Below, piece by piece: positions 1 to 5,780 of a DNA stretch of 6,592 nucleotides (position 1 is its first letter; each line of letters begins with the position of its first letter). The stretch spans positions 1-6,592 of the forward strand of contig JAURNB010000041.1 in the NCBI GenBank assembly GCA_030830415.1. The letters run 5' to 3'. The position numbers and the translations under genes were made by a program. The notes below the pieces were generated by a model. It was not told the origin of the DNA and made no database searches. It saw only the letters and a program-made list of their open reading frames with translations. This DNA is from Acidimicrobiales bacterium (GTDB taxonomy: Bacteria > Actinomycetota > Acidimicrobiia > Acidimicrobiales > Ilumatobacteraceae).

Positions 1-1052
1 ACGGCACATTGTTTGTTACTCCAAGTGAAATCAATGCTGAAGTTGCAGAGTTGCTTGTTGCACGTTTCGGGCTTCCCATGTGGCGTTTCACCAACTCGGG
101 TACTGAAGCAACCATGGACGCCATTCGTGTTGCACGTGGTGTAACGGGTCGCGACAAAATTGTGAAAGTTGAAGGTGGCTATCACGGTCATCACGATGAG
201 GTGATGGTCTCGATGAAGCCACCATTGCATTTAGCTGGCCCTGCAGATGCGCCAAACACGGTTCCTGCAACTGCCGGCATCACTGCAGCAGTTCTTGGAG
301 ACACCATTGTGGTGCCATACAACGATGCTGAAGCATTAGAGCGGGCGTTATCGAACAACGACGTTGCGTGTTTCATTGTTGAGCCAGTCATGGAAAACAT
401 TGGCATTTGCAAACCACTGCCTGGTTATCTTGAAGCGGTGCGTGAAATCACGCAACGCCACGGCACGTTGCTCATCTTTGACGAAGTGAAAACAGGCATC
501 ACGGCCGGCTGGGGCGGAGCAACGGGTGTGTTGGGTGTACAGCCCGACCTTGTTGCGTTGGCAAAAAGTATTGGTGGTGGTTTTCCTATTGGTGCATTTG
601 GCGGCAAGGCCGAATACATGGATGTCATCACCACGGGCAAAGTGATGCATTTAGGCACATATAACGGCAATCCGTTAGTAATGGCTGCTGCGCGTGCAGT
701 GCTCAGCGAAGTGTGTACGCCGTCTGTCACTCAAGGCACAGCAGAACTCAATGAGCGTTTGCTCGCTGCATGTAACGACATCATTGTGAGTGCATCGCTT
801 CCCGCGCACACCGTGCAGTTCGGTGCAAAGGGTTGCATCACATGGTCGGTGAATCAAGTACGTAACTACCGCGACTACAAAGAAACCGATTTTGATCTTG
901 CCTTTGCGCAATGGATACACGGCATTAATCGTGGAGTTCTTTTGCCACCTGGTCTCGATGAACAGTGGCTCATTTCTGTGATGCATACCGACGCAGAAGT
1001 AATGCACTACGCCGATGTATTTCAAGAGTTCGTCAGCGAACTCACTCACTAA
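1..1052 (+). CDS. Class III PLP-dependent aminotransferase, glutamate-1-semialdehyde aminomutase-like (5' end missing)
   Basis: The reading frame is open to the left edge (first whole codon at 3-5), so the N-terminus is missing; about 350 residues remain against some 430 in full-length glutamate-1-semialdehyde aminomutase. The family is clear. SGTEA near 98-112 is the PLP phosphate/cofactor loop, YHGH at about 180-191 matches the aromatic residue that stacks on PLP, the Asp of LIFDEV (codon 480-482) contacts the pyridine nitrogen, and the Lys of ALAKSIGGG (codon 564-566) is the Schiff-base lysine. GTYNGNP follows at about 654-674, where the family has GT.SGNP. Aminomutases of this type move an amino group within the substrate, in haem synthesis to give 5-aminolevulinate. 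The motif after the Asp reads DEVKTG rather than the DEVMTG usual in HemL, so a related aminotransferase with another substrate is equally possible and I give no gene symbol. The stop is TAA. Confidence 0.85.
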   Translation, partial: GTLFVTPSEINAEVAELLVARFGLPMWRFTNSGTEATMDAIRVARGVTGRDKIVKVEGGYHGHHDEVMVSMKPPLHLAGPADAPNTVPATAGITAAVLGDTIVVPYNDAEALERALSNNDVACFIVEPVMENIGICKPLPGYLEAVREITQRHGTLLIFDEVKTGITAGWGGATGVLGVQPDLVALAKSIGGGFPIGAFGGKAEYMDVITTGKVMHLGTYNGNPLVMAAARAVLSEVCTPSVTQGTAELNERLLAACNDIIVSASLPAHTVQFGAKGCITWSVNQVRNYRDYKETDFDLAFAQWIHGINRGVLLPPGLDEQWLISVMHTDAEVMHYADVFQEFVSELTH

Positions 1053-1069
1053 TGCTGTAGGGTTTTTTT

Positions 1070-1504
1070 GTGAACACAATTGCAGCGCGCGTACGGCCAG
1101 GTGTTATTCGCATGTTGCTCAGAGGTCTCTTTCGACGCTGTGCATGGTGCGGTGGTCATGGCGCATTTTTCAATGGCTGGTTCAAGCGCGACGATCGTTG
1201 TCATACATGTGGCTTGTTGTGGCAACGTCGCCTCGAAGGTTTTGAACTCGGTGCAATGACCATGAATGTTTTGGTCTCATATGGCACCTTGCTATTCGGC
1301 ATGGGTGTAGGCGTGTTCCTTACGTACCCCGATGTTGCTGTGGTGCCATTGCTTGCAGTGGTCGGAAGCTTGGCCATTATCTTGCCCATCCTCATGTATC
1401 CCGTCAGCTATGCCATGTGGCTTGCGGTCGACATTTTCATGCGCGATCTCGAGCCAGAAGAGCTCGCCGACGCGGCAGCAGCGGTGGCTGCCAAGACCCA
1501 ATAG
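1070..1504 (+). CDS. DUF983-type small membrane protein with zinc-ribbon-like motif
   Basis: A 144-residue protein of unknown function. Near the N-terminus it has two CxxC pairs, CAWC (Cys24, Cys27) and CHTC (Cys44, Cys47), spaced like a zinc ribbon. Two hydrophobic segments follow, at about residues 66-85 and 90-115, predicting two membrane helices, and the tail is rich in Ala and Glu. The order RGLFRRC..CG, then rC..CG, then EGFELGAMTMN matches my memory of DUF983 proteins, whose role is not established. The start is uncertain. GTG at 1070 has only a weak TAGGG (1058-1062) ahead of it and follows a run of seven T. In-frame ATG at 1112 has AGGTG eight bases upstream and would remove 14 residues, keeping all four Cys. 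The gene follows the aminotransferase by 17 bp, suggesting cotranscription, and stops with TAG. Confidence 0.75.
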   Translation: MNTIAARVRPGVIRMLLRGLFRRCAWCGGHGAFFNGWFKRDDRCHTCGLLWQRRLEGFELGAMTMNVLVSYGTLLFGMGVGVFLTYPDVAVVPLLAVVGSLAIILPILMYPVSYAMWLAVDIFMRDLEPEELADAAAAVAAKTQ

Positions 1505-1527
1505 CGAGATTTCTCACAAAATCTTGC
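1504..1527 (+). terminator. Weak hairpin directly after the DUF983 stop codon
   Basis: GCGAGATTT (1504-1512) can pair with AAATCTTGC (1519-1527) across a six-base loop: nine pairs, one of them G-T. It begins on the last base of the TAG stop and lies just ahead of the recA promoter, where a terminator would be expected. The stem is AT-rich and no T-run follows, so it may be a weak terminator or chance. Confidence 0.25.
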
Positions 1528-1535
1528 GGAGATGC

Positions 1536-1564
1536 TTGACCGAACGTCTGTTCGTAACTACAGT
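1536..1564 (+). promoter_or_regulatory. recA promoter (-35 TTGACC, -10 TACAGT)
   Basis: TTGACC at 1536-1541 and TACAGT at 1559-1564 are separated by exactly 17 bp, the optimum for a main (sigma-70/SigA-type) sigma factor; the hexamers match consensus at 5/6 and 4/6 positions. Transcription would start near 1571, giving recA a leader of about 110 nt. A LexA box fills most of the spacer, which supports this promoter over other weak matches upstream of recA. Confidence 0.7.
1541..1554. promoter_or_regulatory. LexA-binding SOS box
   Basis: CGAACGTCTGTTCG is a perfect CGAAC-N4-GTTCG dyad, the LexA operator type known from Gram-positive bacteria including Actinobacteria. It overlaps the last base of the -35 hexamer and ends four bases before the -10, so bound LexA would block RNA polymerase. 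Loss of LexA after DNA damage would then induce recA. I saw no second copy in the window. Confidence 0.85.
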
Positions 1565-1681
1565 GTTGTTGTTCGCAATTGCCATATGACACCCCGTGTC
1601 TAGGTTGTGCACACAATACGAAGTGAATACACGTTCCGCCCAGTACATCTCCCGTTTCACGGGTTTTCCGAAAGGTTCCAT

Positions 1682-2722
1682 ATGAGCAACGACCGCGACA
1701 AGGCCCTCGATGCCGCTCTCGCCCAAATCGACAAGCAGTTCGGTAAGGGTTCCATCATGCGCATGGGAGAAAAGACCTCCCTCGGCATCCAAGCCATCAG
1801 CACCGGGGCCATCCCGCTCGACATCGCCCTCGGAATCGGTGGCTTGCCACGTGGCCGTGTTGTCGAAATCTACGGACCAGAATCCTCGGGTAAGTCCACA
1901 CTGGCCATGCACGCTGTTGCAGAAGCCCAGCGCAATGGTGGCATCTGTGCCTACATCGACGCCGAGCACGCCATGGACCCTATTTACGCCCGTGCCATTG
2001 GTGTCGACGTCGACCAGTTGCTCATCTCTCAGCCAGACACCGGTGAACAAGCTCTCGAAATTGCCGACATGCTCATTCGCTCAGGTGCGCTCGACATTGT
2101 TGTTATCGACTCGGTTGCAGCACTCACACCACGTGCGGAAATTGAAGGCGAAATGGGCGACAGCCACATGGGCTTGCAAGCTCGTCTCATGAGCCAGGCG
2201 TTGCGCAAAATCACCGCAAACCTCAACAAGACCGACACCATTTGTATCTTCATCAACCAGTTGCGTGAAAAAATTGGCGTCATGTTTGGTTCGCCAGAAA
2301 CAACACCAGGTGGCCGTGCACTCAAGTTCTATTCGTCAGTTCGCCTCGACATTCGTCGTATCGAGTCCATCAAAGACGGAACAGAAATTGTGGGTAACCG
2401 CACTCGCGTGAAGGTCGTGAAGAACAAAGTGTCGCCACCTTTCCGCCAGGCCGAATTCGACATTATGTACGGCAAGGGCATCAGCCGCGAAGGCGCATTG
2501 CTCGACATGGCGGTGGAATACGACATCGCCAAGAAGTCCGGTGCTTGGTACACCTACGAAGGTGAGCAGTTGGGTCAGGGTCGTGAAAACGCCAAGGCCT
2601 ATCTCACAGCCAACCCAGAAATCATGATGCAAATGTCAGAAAAGATCCGCAGCAGTGCAGGTCTCGATGGAGGAGCGGCCGAGTTCACCGAAGCCGACGA
2701 ACAACCCATCGAACTCGACTAA
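1682..2722 (+). CDS. recA: Recombinase RecA
   Basis: A complete 346-residue RecA, the normal length. RecA forms ATP-dependent filaments on single-stranded DNA, drives homologous pairing and strand exchange, and triggers LexA self-cleavage in the SOS response. Visible motifs: Walker A GPESSGKST (residues 65-73), the catalytic Glu of YIDAEHAMDP (Glu95), Walker B VVIDS (140-144), DNA-binding loop L1 in GEMGDSHMGLQARLM (about 156-170), and loop L2 after NQLREKIG (193-200) through SPETTPGGRALKF. The C-terminus is acidic (EADEQPIELD), as in other RecA proteins where the tail tempers DNA binding. There is no intein. ATG 1682 is chosen because GAAAGG (1670-1675) lies six bases upstream and MSNDRDKALDAAL is the usual RecA beginning; the frame is open back to a GTG at 1607, but that stretch looks like leader. 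C-ending codons are favoured more than in neighbouring genes, fitting high expression. The stop is TAA. Confidence 0.99.
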   Translation: MSNDRDKALDAALAQIDKQFGKGSIMRMGEKTSLGIQAISTGAIPLDIALGIGGLPRGRVVEIYGPESSGKSTLAMHAVAEAQRNGGICAYIDAEHAMDPIYARAIGVDVDQLLISQPDTGEQALEIADMLIRSGALDIVVIDSVAALTPRAEIEGEMGDSHMGLQARLMSQALRKITANLNKTDTICIFINQLREKIGVMFGSPETTPGGRALKFYSSVRLDIRRIESIKDGTEIVGNRTRVKVVKNKVSPPFRQAEFDIMYGKGISREGALLDMAVEYDIAKKSGAWYTYEGEQLGQGRENAKAYLTANPEIMMQMSEKIRSSAGLDGGAAEFTEADEQPIELD

Positions 2723-2774
2723 GCGTCACCGTTCCCTCTCTTGTTGGATGCCACAGCCTCTCCAAGAGAAGAAT

Positions 2775-2808
2775 CGAAAGCCGAGCCGGCACCACGGCTC
2801 GGCTTTCG
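2775..2808. terminator. Bidirectional intrinsic terminator between recA and the secreted-protein gene
   Basis: CGAAAGCCGAGCC (2775-2787) pairs perfectly with GGCTCGGCTTTCG (2796-2808) around an eight-base loop, a 13-bp GC-rich stem. It lies 52 bp after the recA stop and 11 bp beyond the stop of the convergent minus-strand gene, so it can end both transcripts. The short A and T runs sit within the outer stem and only a brief TATAT follows on the + strand, so it is a hairpin-strong, U-poor terminator, as is common in actinobacteria. Confidence 0.85.
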
Positions 2809-2819
2809 TATATCTCGCG

Positions 2820-3719
2820 TTATTTCACCGATACCGAGCGTGACCATGCAGTGCCAAAGGCACCCGATTTGCTCGGAGTGATCTTTACTTTCCACGAGCC
2901 GGCTTTCGTGGCTTTCACTGTGCAGGTCAACTTGATGCCTGCAAGTTTGCACGAACCCGATTTTGTTGTTGCTCCCAAAGTTGCTGTTGCTTTATAGGTC
3001 ACGCCAGCAACGCCAGATCCCGTCAGTGTGATCGTCTTGCTCTTCGTGGTGAATTTGATTCCTGTTGGTGCCTTCGGAGCTCCGCCAGCGCTCTTCGCAG
3101 AACCTGCGTTGGAAGATGAAACTTTGGTGACTTTGAATTTTGGTGCCGAGAACGAAATATCTGAGATGGTGACGAGGCGTCCGTCAGTTCCGTTGTCGGC
3201 TGCGGTCCATTTGGTCCATGCAACGGTATCGGTGCCAGCATCTGCAGTTGACTTCGACTCTGCGGTGCGTGCAACGCTCAGCACTTTTGTCATGTCGGTT
3301 TCTGTTGCAGCAATTTTGAACTGTGATTCAAGAACTGCATCGGAGAGAAACCCGTAGAACTTGCCTTTACGCACATTTCCATCGCTGAGCCTGTGGGGCC
3401 CAGCAATGCCGTAGGTGAGGCTGGGTGTTTCTCCACTTGCCACATCGAGTGAACCGATAACGGCAGCATTGGTGGCAAACAAAGCACCTGCAAAAGCGGC
3501 ACTCAAGGTTGTGTCGAGGCTCAATACCATTTGCATGCCAAGAGTGTCTTGGGTCGATTTATCGGCATCGCAAACGGAGACGGGAATGGTGGTGCACTGT
3601 TGGGCTTTTTGGTCTTGGTAGTCAATTCCAGGTGCGTCGCTGAGCGAGAACTTCACTCGTGCAGTTCCGTTATCTTGTCCTAAATTTTCTGTCTTCCAGT
3701 CAGTAGGCGTGCCGTTCAT
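2820..3719 (-). CDS. C-terminal part of the secreted protein, downstream of the in-frame TGA
   Basis: This 299-residue stretch begins at the first Met after the TGA, but the frame is open right up to the stop; the seven codons between encode KKLGWTW, and the Met continues the same motif (GWTWMNGTPTDW), so the Met is probably not a true start. There is no convincing ribosome site or signal peptide. The sequence is polar and beta-rich with a Cys pair at full-length positions 215/223. A Ser/Ala/Gly-rich linker at about 373-387 leads to a C-terminal domain of some 85 residues. That domain (APTGIKFTTKSKTITLTG, then CKLAGIKLTC, then GSWKVKITPSKSG) has the alternating pattern and single Cys pair of an Ig- or fibronectin-like fold. 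No sorting motif or C-terminal membrane helix is present, so an anchored product is not indicated. Expressed alone, it would remain cytoplasmic. Confidence 0.6.
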   Translation of the reverse strand: MNGTPTDWKTENLGQDNGTARVKFSLSDAPGIDYQDQKAQQCTTIPVSVCDADKSTQDTLGMQMVLSLDTTLSAAFAGALFATNAAVIGSLDVASGETPSLTYGIAGPHRLSDGNVRKGKFYGFLSDAVLESQFKIAATETDMTKVLSVARTAESKSTADAGTDTVAWTKWTAADNGTDGRLVTISDISFSAPKFKVTKVSSSNAGSAKSAGGAPKAPTGIKFTTKSKTITLTGSGVAGVTYKATATLGATTKSGSCKLAGIKLTCTVKATKAGSWKVKITPSKSGAFGTAWSRSVSVK

Positions 3720-3740
3720 CCATGTCCATCCGAGTTTCTT

Positions 3741-4238
3741 TCAAACGGTGTTCAGCCCGATGGTCATGTCGAAAACAGATGTGGCATTGATTGTTGTTGT
3801 AAGCGTGGCGGTCGGGGCAGAGAAGTTGTGACCCAGTTGCCCTGCTTGTTTCACATAAGCGAGCGTGATGCCCACGCGGTTTGGTGTGGCGTAGCAGTTG
3901 TTGCTGGAGCCGGTTTTACACAAGTTTGTTGGCGAGATCACAGCGGTGATGGCACCAGGTGAGGTGGGGGCGGCGGTTGTTGCAGTTCCATTGGTTACTA
4001 TTTGAGTAGTTGCGCCATTGGTGGTGACCGAAAGTGATGCAATGTAAGGGCGACCAGCAACACCACCAGCAAGGTCAGACCAGTTGCCTTGGCTTTGTGA
4101 ATTCTGGGAAGAGTCGAGTGAACCTTGGTCGGGCATGCCGTCGTCAATTGCTGCTGCATGTACATGAGGGCTCGTGGTGGACAATGCACTCGCTGCAACG
4201 AGTGCAGCCACGAGTGAGATGCGAATGGGTCGTTTCAT
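3741..4238 (-). CDS. N-terminal part of secreted protein (signal peptide plus Thr/Ser-rich region), ends at premature TGA
   Basis: This 165-residue product is what would be made if the TGA terminates. MKRPIR gives a positive n-region, residues 7-20 (ISLVAALVAASALS) a hydrophobic core, and VHA or AAA at 26-30 a signal peptidase I site. The mature part starts acidic and polar (IDDGMPDQGSLDSSQNSQ), then becomes rich in Thr, Ala, Asn and Gly, with two cysteines eight residues apart (107 and 115) that could form a disulphide. It ends within what looks like a folded beta domain (VFDMTIGLNTV), so the truncated product is probably not a natural end. ATG 4238 is preferred over TTG 4265 because of the strong AGAAGGAG site and the signal peptide beginning there. 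Function is unknown. Confidence 0.7.
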   Translation of the reverse strand: MKRPIRISLVAALVAASALSTTSPHVHAAAIDDGMPDQGSLDSSQNSQSQGNWSDLAGGVAGRPYIASLSVTTNGATTQIVTNGTATTAAPTSPGAITAVISPTNLCKTGSSNNCYATPNRVGITLAYVKQAGQLGHNFSAPTATLTTTINATSVFDMTIGLNTV

Positions 4239-4263
4239 GGGTGCTCCTTCTGAAGTTTCATTC

Positions 4264-4292
4264 AATGTAGGCTGAAAATTATTCAGTTACAA
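4264..4292 (-). promoter_or_regulatory. Promoter of the secreted-protein gene
   Basis: On the minus strand, TTGTAA (4292-4287) and TACATT (4269-4264) are spaced by 17 bp, each matching the main sigma-factor consensus at 4/6 positions. Transcription would begin about 20 bases before ATG 4238, leaving just enough leader for the AGAAGGAG ribosome site. The fit of spacing and leader makes this plausible, but it is unproven. Confidence 0.5.
4272..4286. repeat. 15-bp dyad inside the promoter spacer (candidate operator)
   Basis: CTGAA-AATTA-TTCAG has perfect five-base arms around an AT-rich centre. It lies within the 17-bp spacer of the predicted minus-strand promoter, the place the LexA box occupies at recA. 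It could be a repressor site; short dyads in AT-rich DNA also arise by chance. Confidence 0.3.
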
Positions 4293-4323
4293 GACTCCAC
4301 AGGCTTGAAACCCCCGACTTGGG

Positions 4324-4329
4324 TAGCCT
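4324..4329 (+). promoter_or_regulatory. -10 element of miaB, suggesting a leaderless transcript
   Basis: TAGCCT fits the TANNNT pattern of actinobacterial -10 elements and ends seven bases before ATG 4337, so the transcript would start at or next to the start codon. No Shine-Dalgarno sequence precedes this ATG, as expected for a leaderless mRNA. A possible -35, TTGAAA (4305-4310), is only 13 bp away, too close for a normal pair. Confidence 0.4.
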
Positions 4330-4336
4330 GCACACC

Positions 4337-5755
4337 ATGACGAACGGCAAATACATTGTGCGCACCCATGGGTGCCAAATGAATGAGCACGATTCGGAGC
4401 GCATCGCTGGTCTTTTAGAGGCCGATGGCTATTCGGTGGCCGAAACTGAAGACGATGCCAATGTCATTGTTCTCAACACCTGCTGTATTCGGGAAAACGC
4501 CGACGAAAAGCTTTACGGGCAATTGGGCTGGTTGAAGCAGTGGAAAGAAGCGGCCCCCAATAGGCAACTGGTGGTTGCTGGGTGCTTGGCCCAAAAAGAT
4601 AAAGACCTGGTGCTGAAAAAGGCACCATGGGCCGACGTGGTGATGGGCACGCACAACGTGCATCGTGCCGCGGAACTTATTAACTTTGCGCAAAAAAATG
4701 GTCCGGTTACAGAAATCTTCGATGAAGCTGTACTGGAAGATCATGCACTGTTCCCCAGCGCTTTGCCAGCAAAACGCGAGAAGAGTTTTAATGCTTGGGT
4801 CACCATTCAAATTGGTTGCGATAACTCATGTTCCTTTTGCATCGTCCCATCGGTTCGCGGTGAAGAAATCAGCCGCCCTTTTGCCGACATCGTGAGTGAA
4901 GTGGAAGATCTTGCCGCACAGGGCATCACTGAAGTGAGCTTGCTTGGCCAAAACGTCAACTCGTATGGCCGCGATATTGCTCTCGATGTGCGTCGTGAAA
5001 CAGGAGTGGGCAGTGTGCGCCCCATGTTTGCCGAGTTGCTCGAGGCAGTTGGTGCAGTTCAGGGCATTCGTCGTGTGCGCTTTGTGAGTCCGCACCCAAA
5101 AGATATGCGCACGGAAACGTTTGCCGCTATGGCTAACACGCCTGAAGTATGTGAGCACCTGCATTACCCGCTCCAATCAGGTAGCGATGCTGTGTTAGCT
5201 GCAATGCATCGTGGTTATACAGCCGAGCGTTATTTGTCGCGACTCGCTGAGGCGCGTGCCACCATCGACGATCTAGCTGTGTCGAGCGATGTCATTGTTG
5301 GTTTCCCGGGTGAAACGGAAGACGACTTTGTGCGCACCATGGAAGTATGTGCTGAAGCATGCTTCGACTCTGTGTTTATTTATGAGTTCTCGCCACGCGA
5401 AGGCACGGAAGCCGCTACATATACCGATCGCTTCGTTGACCCCAAAGTTGCCAACCAGCGCTATGAACGCCTGCGCGCAGTAGTAGAACGCAGCGCACAA
5501 ATGAAGCATGAAGCACGCATTGGTCGCATTGAAGAAGTCATCATTGAAGGTATGAGTAGAAAAAATGAAGGTGTCGTTACCGGGCGCACGCGACAAAACA
5601 AGTTGCTGCATTTCCCTTATGGTGAACCCATTCGTGTTGGCTCATATGCAAATGTTCTTGTTACCTCGGCTGCTCGTCACTTCTTGCGCGGTGAATTTCA
5701 AGAAATGCTTTCCATGCCAACGCACCGCGTGCATTTGCCTGTGACCGCGCTGTAA
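4337..5755 (+). CDS. miaB: tRNA-2-methylthio-N6-dimethylallyladenosine synthase MiaB
   Basis: A complete 472-residue radical SAM methylthiotransferase. It adds a methylthio group at C2 of isopentenyl-adenosine 37 in tRNAs reading UNN codons, giving ms2i6A, using S-adenosylmethionine and two iron-sulphur clusters. The N-terminal UPF0004 domain has its three cluster cysteines in HGCQMN (Cys13), NTCC (Cys49) and AGCLAQ (Cys83). The radical SAM cluster motif is CDNSCSFC (Cys161, Cys165, Cys168), followed by IVPSVRGEE, which is typical of MiaB. LLGQNVNSYG (202-211), PLQSGSD and DVIVGFPGETEDDF support the same call, and a TRAM RNA-binding domain covers about 391-455. All catalytic residues are intact. 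ATG 4337 is chosen because TNGKYIVRTHGCQMN is the normal family beginning; TTG 4319 would add six unsupported residues. No ribosome site precedes it, suggesting a leaderless message. miaA follows after 25 bp, so the two are probably one operon. The stop is TAA. Confidence 0.97.
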   Translation: MTNGKYIVRTHGCQMNEHDSERIAGLLEADGYSVAETEDDANVIVLNTCCIRENADEKLYGQLGWLKQWKEAAPNRQLVVAGCLAQKDKDLVLKKAPWADVVMGTHNVHRAAELINFAQKNGPVTEIFDEAVLEDHALFPSALPAKREKSFNAWVTIQIGCDNSCSFCIVPSVRGEEISRPFADIVSEVEDLAAQGITEVSLLGQNVNSYGRDIALDVRRETGVGSVRPMFAELLEAVGAVQGIRRVRFVSPHPKDMRTETFAAMANTPEVCEHLHYPLQSGSDAVLAAMHRGYTAERYLSRLAEARATIDDLAVSSDVIVGFPGETEDDFVRTMEVCAEACFDSVFIYEFSPREGTEAATYTDRFVDPKVANQRYERLRAVVERSAQMKHEARIGRIEEVIIEGMSRKNEGVVTGRTRQNKLLHFPYGEPIRVGSYANVLVTSAARHFLRGEFQEMLSMPTHRVHLPVTAL

Positions 5756-5780
5756 TGCACACTCTCCAGAAAGTTTGGCC

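Larger units (their letters stand above)
2820..4238 (-). pseudogene. Secreted Thr/Ser/Ala-rich protein gene interrupted by an in-frame TGA
   Basis: Read from ATG 4238, the frame runs to TAA at 2822-2820 with a single interruption, TGA at 3743-3741 (codon 166 of 473). Both sides are in the same frame with no shift, and the downstream part lacks its own signal peptide and ribosome site, so this is one 472-residue protein broken by a stop. The start has a strong site: AGAAGGAG (minus strand, 4251-4244), five bases before ATG. The product would be exported: a signal peptide, then low-complexity beta-rich sequence with cysteines in close pairs (107/115, 215/223, 430/439), ending in a small Ig-like domain. 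I do not recognise a family. It may be a nonsense mutation in this strain, a sequencing or assembly error, or a read-through TGA; I consider mutation or error most likely. None of the five other visible gene ends uses TGA, but Trp is written TGG throughout. Confidence 0.7.

Noticed and set aside
1063..1069. Run of seven T before the DUF983 start as a terminator
   Set aside because: No adequate stem precedes it; the best pairing is four bases (CAGC with GCTG) around a 16-base loop.
1607..1681. GTG at 1607 as a 25-residue extension of RecA
   Set aside because: RecA proteins start near the MSNDRDKALD motif, and a ribosome site precedes ATG 1682. The GTG has no such site, and the added residues do not resemble a RecA N-terminus.
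1514..2050. 178-residue minus-strand frame overlapping the recA promoter and 5' end
   Set aside because: It covers the LexA box and the conserved recA start on the opposite strand and resembles no protein; it is a shadow of recA codon bias.
2736..2772. CTCTTG and CAAGAG inverted repeat after recA as a second terminator
   Set aside because: Only six pairs with a loop of about 20 bases and no T-run; the 13-bp hairpin just downstream is far stronger.
3028..3621. Plus-strand open frames across the secreted-protein gene (3028-3357, 3415-3621)
   Set aside because: They lie opposite the real minus-strand frame, have no ribosome site and show no recognisable protein features; they reflect the codon pattern of the other strand.
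3719..3743. TGA at 3743 as a selenocysteine codon
   Set aside because: The sequence just downstream shows no clear SECIS-like hairpin, and the context (a low-complexity exported protein with no redox motif) does not suggest a selenoprotein.
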